Shown here: positions 10,825 to 18,362 of the stretch, piece after piece
Layout of the letters: each line of letters begins with the position of its first letter
Numbering within the stretch: the first letter of the stretch is position 1
Assembly: GCA_902806085.1 (NCBI GenBank)
Contig: CADCVH010000117.1
Coordinates: 1 to 61,515 of the forward strand
Source: an uncultured Rubrobacteraceae bacterium
GTDB taxonomy: Bacteria > Actinomycetota > Rubrobacteria > Rubrobacterales > Rubrobacteraceae
DNA length: 61,515 nt
Direction of reading: 5' to 3'
The notes under the pieces: generated by a model
The model's input: only the letters and a program-made list of their open reading frames with translations
What the model was told of the DNA's origin: nothing
Database searches by the model: none
Translations under genes and position numbers: made by a program

Positions 10825-11103
10825 ATGGCCGAGGGACAAGAAAAACAGTCTTTCTGGCGGCGTTTGTTCAGCACGAACAAACGCTCCGCGCGTGAGGAGA
10901 GGGTAATCGGGTACATCGTGCACAGGATCGGGGAGGGCGCCAGCCTGCGCGAGGTGACGCAGGAGGAGTATGTGCGTCGCAACGCCTCTGCCGCCGAGGT
11001 AGAGGAGATACTGCAGAACCCGAAGCTCCTCGAATCGGCGCACGAGCACCTGCGGGAGGACTTCGACTCCGGCGAGCTCGACCCGCGCCGCCGGCCCCAG
11101 TAG
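10825..11103 (+). CDS. Small conserved protein of unknown function
   Basis: A 92-residue, charged, mostly helical protein without signal peptide or membrane segment. I recognise no family. The segment REERVIGYIVHRIGEGASLREV followed by EEYVRRNASAAEVEEIL suggests two helix-turn-helix-like units, of the kind seen in small DNA- or protein-binding actinobacterial proteins, but this is weak. The ATG at 10825 has AAAGGAG eight bases upstream. A TATACT at 10769-10774 is a likely -10 box, so it has its own promoter after the methionine operon. Confidence 0.7.
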   Translation: MAEGQEKQSFWRRLFSTNKRSAREERVIGYIVHRIGEGASLREVTQEEYVRRNASAAEVEEILQNPKLLESAHEHLREDFDSGELDPRRRPQ

Positions 11104-11167
11104 CGGGAGACCAAACATCCTGCGGGCGGTATAATTCCCGGGTTGCGAGCTGTCAGATGGAGGCCGG

Positions 11168-11473
11168 ATGCCGATCTACGAGTACAAGTGCGAGAACGGT
11201 CACGTCTTCGACGTGATGCAGAAGATGTCAGAAGACCCTCTGACGGAGTGCACCGAGTGCGGAGCCCCGGTCAGGAAGGTCCTCCAGCCAGTCGGCATCT
11301 CCTTTAAGGGCTCGGGCTTCTACTCCACCGATTACAGCAGCAAGAAGGGCCCCAAGGAGCCCGCAGCATCCACCAACGGCGACTCGAAGCCGGAGACGAA
11401 AGAGAAGAAATCCGCGGACAAGCCGGCGGACAAGCCCGCCGCGTCGTCTTCGTCCTCCGGAAGCAAGGACTGA
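11168..11473 (+). CDS. FmdB-like zinc-ribbon protein
   Basis: A 101-residue protein whose first 45 residues match the FmdB/CxxC_CxxC_SSSS regulatory domain: MPIYEYKCENGHVFDVMQKM, then CTECGAPVRKVLQP, giving one cysteine near residue 8 and a CXXC pair near 36-39, and GISFKGSGFYSTDY. The C-terminal half is a low-complexity Lys/Pro/Ser tail ending in polyserine. These proteins are annotated as putative transcription regulators, but molecular function is not settled. A clear TATAAT at 11130-11135 and GATGGAGG before the ATG indicate its own promoter. Confidence 0.88.
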   Translation: MPIYEYKCENGHVFDVMQKMSEDPLTECTECGAPVRKVLQPVGISFKGSGFYSTDYSSKKGPKEPAASTNGDSKPETKEKKSADKPADKPAASSSSSGSKD

Positions 11474-11480
11474 TCCCCTC

Positions 11481-11729
11481 GTGGCCCGCGGCGCGGACCC
11501 GCCGCGCGACGAACCCCGCCGCGACGGCCCCGTACGCCGGGCCCTCCGCGTGGCGATCCTCGGCGTCACCTTCCTCTTCGTCGTCGCGGCCCTGGCCATC
11601 TCCTGCGCCCTCGTCGTCTACACCGCCTACGGCCACGACCTCCAGAACGGCTTCTTCGCGCTCCTCCTCGCCGTCCTGAGCGCCCAGATCGCCATAAACT
11701 GGTTTCTGTGGAAGGACGAGGAAGAGTAA
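11481..11729 (+). CDS. Small two-helix membrane protein, unknown function
   Basis: An 82-residue protein with an arginine-rich N-terminus (about 25 residues) and two hydrophobic segments, VAILGVTFLFVVAALAISCA and GFFALLLAVLSAQIAINWFL, ending in KDEEE. The GTG start is eight bases after the fmdB-like stop, so both are probably on one transcript. No family recognised. The basic N-terminus and acidic C-terminus suggest both ends may be cytoplasmic. Confidence 0.6.
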   Translation: MARGADPPRDEPRRDGPVRRALRVAILGVTFLFVVAALAISCALVVYTAYGHDLQNGFFALLLAVLSAQIAINWFLWKDEEE

Positions 11730-11904
11730 GGTTTTGAGGTTCAAGTTTGTGAGGCATTAGGTCAGCCCCCTCGTCGGGCTGGCGTCGCCCACAGCCGGGC
11801 AACTTTAGTCAGAGAGCGCACCACCCCGACTAAAATTGCCGCCATCGTTGGGCCGTTACATCCCGCTCCCTACCTGAATCCTCATGCCTAAAACCTCAAA
11901 ACCT
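11729..11904 (+). repeat. Intergenic inverted-repeat element, copy 1 (AGGTTTTGAGG family)
   Basis: AGGTTTTGAGGT (11729-11740) is a perfect inverted repeat of ACCTCAAAACCT (11893-11904). The sequence around each arm continues with related words (GAGGCATTAGG on the left; CCTCATGCC and CCTAAAACC on the right). Inside lies a second inverted repeat, GGCAACTTTAGTC / GACTAAAATTGCC (one mismatch), around 11799-11845. The segment is much less GC-rich than its surroundings. A related element sits at 42284-42441. Confidence 0.6.
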
Positions 11905-11953
11905 CCCCTGAAAAGTCCTGCAAAACTAGCCTCACCTTCTACTTCAGGTGGCC

Positions 11954-11983
11954 TGGACAGTTGGTGGGGTCCTCTCGTATAGT
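11954..11983 (+). promoter_or_regulatory. Promoter of dnaE
   Basis: TGGACA (11954-11959) and TATAGT (11978-11983) with an 18-base spacer form a good housekeeping promoter. The predicted transcript start is near 11990, which would put the possible GTG (11989) and ATG (11998) starts at the very 5' end without a ribosome site and favours the TTG at 12076. Confidence 0.7.
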
Positions 11984-12075
11984 AGCCCGTGTCGAGGATG
12001 GATCGACGGGGAGAACAGGCGAACGGCGGCGTCTCTTTCGGGCGTCGCCGGGGACCGCGAGTGAGGGAGGGCTTT

Positions 12076-15000
12076 TTGTCGGGGGGTTCGGGCGCTTTCG
12101 CGCACTTGCACTGTCACTCGGAGTACTCGATGCTCGACGGGGCGAGCCGCATCAAGGACCTCGTCTCTTTCGCCAAGGAGCAGAACATGCCGGGGCTGGC
12201 GCTCACGGACCACGGGGTCATGTACGGGGCCGTGCGGTTCTACAAAGAGGCGAAGGACGCCGGGATCAAGCCGCTCATGGGCTGCGAGGTCTACGTCACG
12301 GCCGACCGGCACGACCGGAGCCGCGCCCCCTATTACCACCTGACCCTCATCGCCCGGACGGCGGAGGGTTACCGGAACCTGATGAAGCTCTCGACGGGCG
12401 GCTTTCTCGAAGGCTTCTACTACAAGCCGCGGGTGGACATGGAGATGCTCAAGAGGTACGGGAAGGGCATCATCTGCCTCTCCGGGTGCCTCTCGGCCGA
12501 GGTTCCGACCCGGATCTTGGAGGGCCGCTTCGACGAGGCGCGGAGGCTCCTGACCGAGTACGGCGAGATCTTCGACGCCGTCTACCTGGAGATGCAGGAC
12601 CACGGCATCCCCGAGCAGCGGCGGGTCAACGAGGGGCTCGTCAGGCTTCACGGGGAGACCGGCCTCGACCTCATCGCCGCCAACGACTCCCACTACACGA
12701 CCAAGCAAGACGCGAAGATGCACGACGCGCTGCTTTGCATCGGGACCGGCAAGTTCTACAACGACCAGAACCGCATGAAGTTCCACGGCGAGGAGTTCTA
12801 CGTCAAGAGCATCGAGGAGATGGCCCGGATCTTCCCGGACCATCCCGAGGCGCTCTCGAACACCCTGAAGGTCGTCGAGAGCGTCGAGGACGTTGGCATA
12901 GAGCTCGGCAAGACCCGGCTGCCCAACTTCCCCAAGCCCGAGGGGTACACGGCCGACCAGTACCTGCGCGAGCAGTGCGAGCGGGGGCTGCTCGCGCGGT
13001 ACGGGGAGCGGGCGAAGGGCCCTGAGGTCCAGCAGCGGCTGGAGTTCGAGCTTGGGACCATCGGGAAGATGGGGTTCGCCGATTACTTCCTTATCGTGTG
13101 GGACTTCGTGAAGTACGCCAAGGACCGCAAGATAGCGGTGGGCCCGGGGCGAGGGTCGGCGGCGGGGTCCATCGTGGCCTACGCTTTGGGGATAACGGAC
13201 CTCGACCCCTTGCACTACTCGCTGCTCTTCGAGCGGTTCCTCAACCCCGACCGCATAAACATGCCGGACGTGGACATAGACTTCTCGGTCTCCGGGCGTT
13301 CGGAGGTGATGAAGTACGTCACGGACAAGTACGGGGGGCACGAGCACGTCGCCCAGATCATCACCTTCGGGACCATCGGCGCCAAGGCCGCCATCAGGGA
13401 CTCTGGGCGCATCTACCAGTACCCGTACTCCGACACGGACAAGCTCGCCAAGTTTATCCCGGACAAGCCCGTAGGCACGACTTTGCGGGACGTGATCACG
13501 CCCGGAGAGAACGGGGACTACGTCGCGGGAGAGAAGCACCCTGGGCAGGCGCGCGAGATCATCCAGTTCGTGGGCGGCAACGAGGCCGCCCGCCAGGTGC
13601 TGGACACGGCCTTCGAGATAGAGGGCTTCGCCCGCCACGCTGGCACCCACGCCGCCGGCGTCGTCATCTCCGAGGAACGCCTCACGGACATCGTCCCGCT
13701 CCAGCGCGTCAAGGACACGGACTCCGTCATGGTCCAGCATCCCATGAGCGACGTCGAGGCCTTAGGCCTCCTCAAGGTGGACTTCCTCGGGTTACGGAAC
13801 CTCGACGTCATAGAGGAGACGCAGGAGACCATCCGCCAGAACTCCGGCGGGGAGGTCGACATCCAGAACATTCCCCTGGACGACGAGAAGACCTTGAAGA
13901 TGTTCGCCAGGGGCGACACGTTCGGGGTCTTCCAGTTCGAGTCGGGGGGGATGCAGCGGATGCTCCAGGAGGTGCGGCCCGACCGGTTCGACGACCTCGT
14001 GGCGCTCAACGCCCTGTACCGTCCGGGCCCGATGGACTACATCCCGACCTTCAAGAAGGGCAAGCACGACCCCGAGAGCGTGGACTACCGCGACGAGCGG
14101 CTCAAGCCCATCCTGGAGCCGACCTACGGGGTGGCGGCGTACCAGGAGCAGCTCATGGAGATCAGCAAGCTCCTCGGCGGCTTTACCCCCGGCCAGGCGG
14201 ACACGCTGCGCAAGGCCATCGGCAAGAAGAACGCGGCGATGCTCGCGACCCTGAAAGACAAGTTCATGGAAGGGTGTGCTGCCAACGACGTCTCCCTGGA
14301 TGTCGCCGACGAGCTGTGGAACTGGATGGAGAAGGCGGGCGGCTACTCGTTCAACAAGAGCCACAGCGCCTGCTACTCGTTTCTCGCGTTCCAGACCGCG
14401 TACCTAAAGGCCCACTACCCGGAGGCGTACATGGCGGCGCTCATGAGCAGCGTCATGAACACCAAGGACCGGGTGCCGCAGTACGTGGCCGAGGCGCGGG
14501 CGATGAAGATAGAGGTGTTGCCGCCCGACGTGAACGAGAGCGGGCGCCGGTTCACGGTCGTGGGGAACACCATCCGGTTCGGGCTCTCGGCGGTAAAGAA
14601 CGTCGGGGAGAACACGGTCGAGGCGATACAGGAGGCCAGGGAAGAGGGCGGGCCCTTCGCCGACATCTTCGATTTCTGCGAGCGGGTGGACTGCTCGACC
14701 TACAACAAGCGCACCCTGGAATCCCTCATAAAGTGCGGGGCCTTCGACAACGTGGGCCCCTCAAGGGCGGCCATGCTCGCCGTCCACGCCAAGGCGGTCG
14801 AGCGCTCGACCAAGGGGCTCAAGGGGGCTTGTGAGGACCAGTTCTCGATGTTCGACGACGCGGAGATAGCGCCCCCCAAGCCCGAGTTGCCCGACCTCGA
14901 AGACGACAGGCGCGAGACCCTCGAGTGGGAGAAGGAGACCCTGGGGCTCTACGTCTCCGATCACCCCCTGCGTCCAGTCCTCCACAAGCTCAAAAAGCAG

Positions 15001-15564
15001 ACCGACACGACCGTCGCGGACCTCGACCACTGCAGGGACGGGGCGATGGTGTGGGTCGGGGGGCTGGCGACGAGCGTCAGGACCAACACGACGCGCAAGG
15101 GCGACATGATGGGGATGATCCAGCTAGACGACACCCGCGGGCTCGCCGAGGTCATGGTCTTCCCGAGGGTCTACGCCAAATGCGCGAACTGCGTGCGCGA
15201 GGACGCCGTGCTCAAGGTGAAGGGCCGCGTGGAGCGCAAGGAGGGCATCCCGCGCATCATCGCCATGGAGATGGAGGAGCTCCACCTGGAGCCCGGCCCC
15301 GACCCCGTCTACCTCGACGCCTCCTGCTTCGTCGGCCTGCCCCGGGCGTCCGCCGAAGAAGCGTTCGGCCTGCTGGCCCGGCACCCCGGCAGCAGCCCGG
15401 TCTTCCTCGTCTCCCCGGCCGATGGGCTGGAGGAACGGGTCTTCGACGTCGAAGACTCCTCCGACCTGCACGCCGAGCTGAAGCAGATACTCGGCCCCAG
15501 GTGCCTCTCGTACGCGCGCCGGCAGGCCGAGCCCGCCGAACCGGAGATGGAGCAGGTGTCTTAG
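12076..15564 (+). CDS. dnaE: DNA polymerase III alpha subunit
   Basis: The replicative C-family polymerase, about 1162 residues from this start. The N-terminal PHP domain begins at once (FAHLHCHSEYSMLDGASR, then LALTDHGVMYGAVRFYKEAK). The polymerase active-site aspartates are in MPDVDIDFS (near residues 397-403), preceded by GPGRGSAAGSIVAYALGITD. Helix-hairpin-helix elements and a C-terminal OB-fold (WVGGLATSVRTNTTRKGDMMG) follow. The domain order identifies the DnaE1 type. The TTG at 12076 has AGGGAGG five bases upstream and gives the usual family N-terminus; GTG 11989, ATG 11998 and GTG 12061 are in-frame alternatives. It is a single-gene unit. Confidence 0.95.
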   Translation: MSGGSGAFAHLHCHSEYSMLDGASRIKDLVSFAKEQNMPGLALTDHGVMYGAVRFYKEAKDAGIKPLMGCEVYVTADRHDRSRAPYYHLTLIARTAEGYRNLMKLSTGGFLEGFYYKPRVDMEMLKRYGKGIICLSGCLSAEVPTRILEGRFDEARRLLTEYGEIFDAVYLEMQDHGIPEQRRVNEGLVRLHGETGLDLIAANDSHYTTKQDAKMHDALLCIGTGKFYNDQNRMKFHGEEFYVKSIEEMARIFPDHPEALSNTLKVVESVEDVGIELGKTRLPNFPKPEGYTADQYLREQCERGLLARYGERAKGPEVQQRLEFELGTIGKMGFADYFLIVWDFVKYAKDRKIAVGPGRGSAAGSIVAYALGITDLDPLHYSLLFERFLNPDRINMPDVDIDFSVSGRSEVMKYVTDKYGGHEHVAQIITFGTIGAKAAIRDSGRIYQYPYSDTDKLAKFIPDKPVGTTLRDVITPGENGDYVAGEKHPGQAREIIQFVGGNEAARQVLDTAFEIEGFARHAGTHAAGVVISEERLTDIVPLQRVKDTDSVMVQHPMSDVEALGLLKVDFLGLRNLDVIEETQETIRQNSGGEVDIQNIPLDDEKTLKMFARGDTFGVFQFESGGMQRMLQEVRPDRFDDLVALNALYRPGPMDYIPTFKKGKHDPESVDYRDERLKPILEPTYGVAAYQEQLMEISKLLGGFTPGQADTLRKAIGKKNAAMLATLKDKFMEGCAANDVSLDVADELWNWMEKAGGYSFNKSHSACYSFLAFQTAYLKAHYPEAYMAALMSSVMNTKDRVPQYVAEARAMKIEVLPPDVNESGRRFTVVGNTIRFGLSAVKNVGENTVEAIQEAREEGGPFADIFDFCERVDCSTYNKRTLESLIKCGAFDNVGPSRAAMLAVHAKAVERSTKGLKGACEDQFSMFDDAEIAPPKPELPDLEDDRRETLEWEKETLGLYVSDHPLRPVLHKLKKQTDTTVADLDHCRDGAMVWVGGLATSVRTNTTRKGDMMGMIQLDDTRGLAEVMVFPRVYAKCANCVREDAVLKVKGRVERKEGIPRIIAMEMEELHLEPGPDPVYLDASCFVGLPRASAEEAFGLLARHPGSSPVFLVSPADGLEERVFDVEDSSDLHAELKQILGPRCLSYARRQAEPAEPEMEQVS

Positions 15565-15597
15565 AGGTTTCGGTTTTTCTAGTGGTCAGGAGCGGCG

Positions 15598-16083
15598 GTG
15601 GGCGAGACGCAAGTGTTGCGGGGTGGGTGCCAGTGTGGGGCCGTGCGGTATTCGGCGCGGGTTGAGGGGAACGAGGCCTACTACTGTCACTGTCGTATGT
15701 GCCAGAGGGCCCTCGGCAACCTGTTCGCGGCGTTCGTCTCGGTCGGCCGGCGGGACGTGCGGTGGGAGAGGGGCGGGCCGGCATACTACAAGTCCTCGGA
15801 GATCGCGCGCCGCGGTTTCTGCCGGGAGTGCGGCACCCCGCTGACCTTCGAATACCTGGACGAGCAGGAGAAGATGGACCTCACCGTCGGGAGCCTGGAC
15901 GAGCCGGGCCGGATGCGCCCCGCGGAGCACTTCGGGCTGGAGAGCATCGTGGAACCCTTCTTTACCGACGACGGGCTCCCCCGCGAGCGCACGGAAGACG
16001 ATGAGGAGTTCGTGGCAAGGTGGCGCGCGGCGCACGGTCCCGGCCCGGCGCCGGGGTCGTCGGCGGGTCCGTCGAGCACGTAA
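15598..16083 (+). CDS. GFA family zinc-binding protein
   Basis: A 161-residue protein of the glutathione-dependent-formaldehyde-activating (GFA) fold, a zinc-binding family whose members are mostly of unknown substrate. Zinc ligands are visible: GGCQCGAVRY (CXC near residues 11-13), YYCHCRMCQRALGN (CXCXXC near 30-35) and GFCRECGTPLTF (CXXC near 73-76). The C-terminal 15 residues are Gly/Ala/Pro/Ser-rich. The start is the GTG at 15598, 33 bases after dnaE. Despite the family name, formaldehyde activation should not be assumed. Confidence 0.88.
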   Translation: MGETQVLRGGCQCGAVRYSARVEGNEAYYCHCRMCQRALGNLFAAFVSVGRRDVRWERGGPAYYKSSEIARRGFCRECGTPLTFEYLDEQEKMDLTVGSLDEPGRMRPAEHFGLESIVEPFFTDDGLPRERTEDDEEFVARWRAAHGPGPAPGSSAGPSST

Positions 16084-16171
16084 GCACGCGCGTCCCTCGG
16101 GCCTGACAACGGTCGGCGCTCGACGGTTGTAGTAGTGTTGGGAGCCGCAGATCGAACGGCGGTAGGGAGGC

Positions 16172-16975
16172 GTGGAGGAACTAGTGGATTTATTGACCAG
16201 CCCCGACATCTGGATAGCTTTCCTGACGTTGCTCGCCCTGGAGATCGTGCTCGGCATAGACAACATCGTCTTCATCTCGATCCTCGTGGACAAGCTGCCG
16301 CAAGAGAGGCAGGCGCTCGCCCGCAGGCTCGGGCTCGGGTTGGCGCTGGTCATGCGCGTCGTCTTGCTCCTGTCATTGAGCTGGGTCATCGGGCTCACCG
16401 CCCCGCTGTTTACGGTGGTTTCGCAGGAGATATCCGGGCGCGACCTGATCCTGGTCCTCGGCGGCCTCTTCCTCCTGGGCAAGGCGACCTACGAGATCCA
16501 CGAGAACCTGGAGGGCGAGGAGGGGCACTCAAGCGCCAGGGTCAAGGCCGGTTTCGCCAGCGTCCTGGTGCAGATAGTCATCCTGGACATAGTCTTCTCG
16601 CTCGACTCCGTGATCACCGCCGTCGGCATGGTGGATCAGGTTTCGGTGATGATCGCTGCCGTCACGGTCGCCATAGTGATAATGCTGTTCTCCGCCGAGG
16701 CCGTCTCCGGTCTCGTTAACCGCCACCCCACCCTGAAGATGCTCGCCCTGAGCTTCCTGCTGCTGATCGGCCTCTCCCTCCTTCTCGAAGGCTTCGACCA
16801 GCACGTCCCCAAGGGTTACATCTACTTCGCCATGGGCTTCTCCGTCCTCGTCGAGCTTCTGAACATCCGTGCCCGGCGCCGCCGGGAGGCCCGCCCCTCC
16901 CCCGTCAGGCTGCACCGACGCTACAGCCAAGAGGAACCGCGGCCCGCACCGAACACCGGCCCCCCGGCCCCGTAG
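16172..16975 (+). CDS. TerC family integral membrane protein
   Basis: A 267-residue membrane protein of the TerC/Alx family, linked to tellurite resistance and to manganese export or metalation of exported proteins. It has the conserved LALEIVLGIDNIVFISIL (residues about 20-37) and its internal counterpart VIVQ-type segment ILDIVFSLDSVITAVGMV, with the acidic residues E and D inside membrane helices that are the presumed metal ligands. About seven hydrophobic segments are visible, then a basic, proline-rich tail from about 225. The start is a GTG preceded by GGTAGGGAGG. The upstream 90 bases were checked for a yybP-ykoY manganese riboswitch and none was recognised. Confidence 0.9.
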   Translation: MEELVDLLTSPDIWIAFLTLLALEIVLGIDNIVFISILVDKLPQERQALARRLGLGLALVMRVVLLLSLSWVIGLTAPLFTVVSQEISGRDLILVLGGLFLLGKATYEIHENLEGEEGHSSARVKAGFASVLVQIVILDIVFSLDSVITAVGMVDQVSVMIAAVTVAIVIMLFSAEAVSGLVNRHPTLKMLALSFLLLIGLSLLLEGFDQHVPKGYIYFAMGFSVLVELLNIRARRRREARPSPVRLHRRYSQEEPRPAPNTGPPAP

Positions 16976-17084
16976 AGCATCCCTGGTGATTGGGTTCTCG
17001 TCGGCGACCGCCGGGCGGGTTGTACCCGGCACCCTATAAGGGCTAGGATTGGTCTTTCGCACGCACACACGAGAGGGTGGACCG

Positions 17085-18185
17085 ATGAGCGAGACCGTGA
17101 CCGAGAAGATCGTCTTTACCCGCGGCGTGCCGCCGCCCGAGGCCTTCCCGACCGGGGAGATCGGGGAGTGCTTCGACGCGGCGGTGCGCGGCGACGCCGC
17201 GACGGTGCTGCAGTACGGGCAGCAGCGGGGGTACGCGCCGCTCAGGCGGGAGCTCGCCGAGGAGTACGGGGTTTCGGAGGCGGAGATCCTGGTCGGCAAC
17301 GGCTCGTTGCAGTTGCAGGACCTCGTTGCCTCGTACCTCGCGGGCCCGGGGACCGTGGTCTACACGGAGCAGCCCAGCTACGACCGCGCCATCAAGACGT
17401 TCCGCAGGCGCGGCGCCCAGGCCATCGGCATCCCGCTTGAGGAGGACGGGATCAGCGTGGACCGGCTGGAGGCCGCCGTCGTCCGCGAGAAGCCCGCCTT
17501 CGTGTACCTCGTGCCGGACTTCCAGAACCCGGCCGGGGCGACGCTCTCCCTGGAGAAGCGGCGCAGGATCGTGGAGCTCGCCGTCGAGCACGACTTCTGG
17601 GTGATAGAGGACATCCCGTACCGCAAGCTCCGCTACGAGGGCGAGGACCTGCCACTCTTGCGCGAGATCGACGCCTCGCGGGTCATCACGATGAGCTCGT
17701 TCTCCAAGCTCCTCTCCCCGGGCCTCCGGGTTGGGTTCATGATCGCCCCCGAGAGCCTCATAGACGCCGTCACGGCCCTCGGCGAGGACACGTACCTCGC
17801 CCCGGTCCTCCCGACCCAGGCCGCCGTCGCCGAGTTCCTGCGCCGCGGCGAGCTGCCGCCCAACATAGACCGCCTCAAGGAACTGTACACGCCCCGCTGG
17901 AGGGCCATGTCCGAGGCCGTCCGCCGCGAGCTGCCCGACGCCCAGGCCTTTATCCCGGGCGGCGGCTTCTTCGTCAGCGTGATGCTCCCAGAAGACGCCA
18001 ACACGGAGAACCTCGTCGGCCGCGGCAAGGACGCCGGGCTCGTGCTCACGCCGGGCGCCGCCTTCTTTGCCGACCCGGACGGCGGCGAGGCCGTCCACGG
18101 CGACCGCTTCGTGCGGCTCCCGTTCTGCGCCGTTACCCCGGGGCAGATCGAGGAGGGCGTCAAGAGGCTCGCAAACCTTTTGTAG
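17085..18185 (+). CDS. PLP-dependent aminotransferase, class I/II (2-aminoadipate-aminotransferase-like)
   Basis: A 366-residue fold-type I aminotransferase. The PLP lysine is Lys208 in SSFSKLLSPGLRVGF, and LQYGQQRGYAPLRRELAEEYG plus VPDFQNPAGATLS are hallmarks of the LysN/MocR-catalytic subgroup that uses 2-aminoadipate, branched-chain or aromatic amino acids. No GntR DNA-binding domain precedes it, so it is an enzyme and not a MocR regulator. The ATG at 17085 has GAGAGGGTGG upstream; TATAAG at 17035-17040 may be its -10 box. Because the his operon lacks hisC, this enzyme could supply imidazole-acetol-phosphate transamination, but sequence alone does not show that. Confidence 0.87.
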   Translation: MSETVTEKIVFTRGVPPPEAFPTGEIGECFDAAVRGDAATVLQYGQQRGYAPLRRELAEEYGVSEAEILVGNGSLQLQDLVASYLAGPGTVVYTEQPSYDRAIKTFRRRGAQAIGIPLEEDGISVDRLEAAVVREKPAFVYLVPDFQNPAGATLSLEKRRRIVELAVEHDFWVIEDIPYRKLRYEGEDLPLLREIDASRVITMSSFSKLLSPGLRVGFMIAPESLIDAVTALGEDTYLAPVLPTQAAVAEFLRRGELPPNIDRLKELYTPRWRAMSEAVRRELPDAQAFIPGGGFFVSVMLPEDANTENLVGRGKDAGLVLTPGAAFFADPDGGEAVHGDRFVRLPFCAVTPGQIEEGVKRLANLL

Positions 18186-18251
18186 CGGCCAGGTATAGGC
18201 CGCCGATTTCCAACGGCGATCGCGACGGCGGTAGCCGCAAAGAGACGCCGA

Positions 18252-18281
18252 GAAGCCCCGGGTGCCGTGCCCCGGGGCTTC
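18252..18281 (+). terminator. Terminator after the aminotransferase gene
   Basis: GAAGCCCCGGG (18252-18262) and CCCGGGGCTTC (18271-18281) form a perfect 11-base stem with an eight-base loop, 67 bases after the aminotransferase stop. GGTCTATCT follows, a weak T-rich tail. Confidence 0.75.
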
Positions 18282-18320
18282 GGTCTATCTAAGCTTCGTA
18301 CCGGGTGCCGGGCCGTCGGC

Positions 18321-18350
18321 GGTCAGTCGGTGGCCGACCGCCGACTGACC
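18321..18350 (-). terminator. Terminator of the M36 protease gene
   Basis: GGTCAGTCGGTGG (18321-18333) pairs with CCGCCGACTGACC (18338-18350), 13 positions with one G-U, around the loop CCGA. It begins 12 bases beyond the protease stop on the minus strand, between two convergent genes. It has no T-run on the minus strand, so it may act as a simple stem. Confidence 0.6.
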
Positions 18351-18362
18351 GGGCAGGTACCC

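Noticed and set aside
16084-16171. yybP-ykoY manganese riboswitch before terC
   Set aside because: TerC genes often have it, but the conserved motifs could not be found in these 88 bases.
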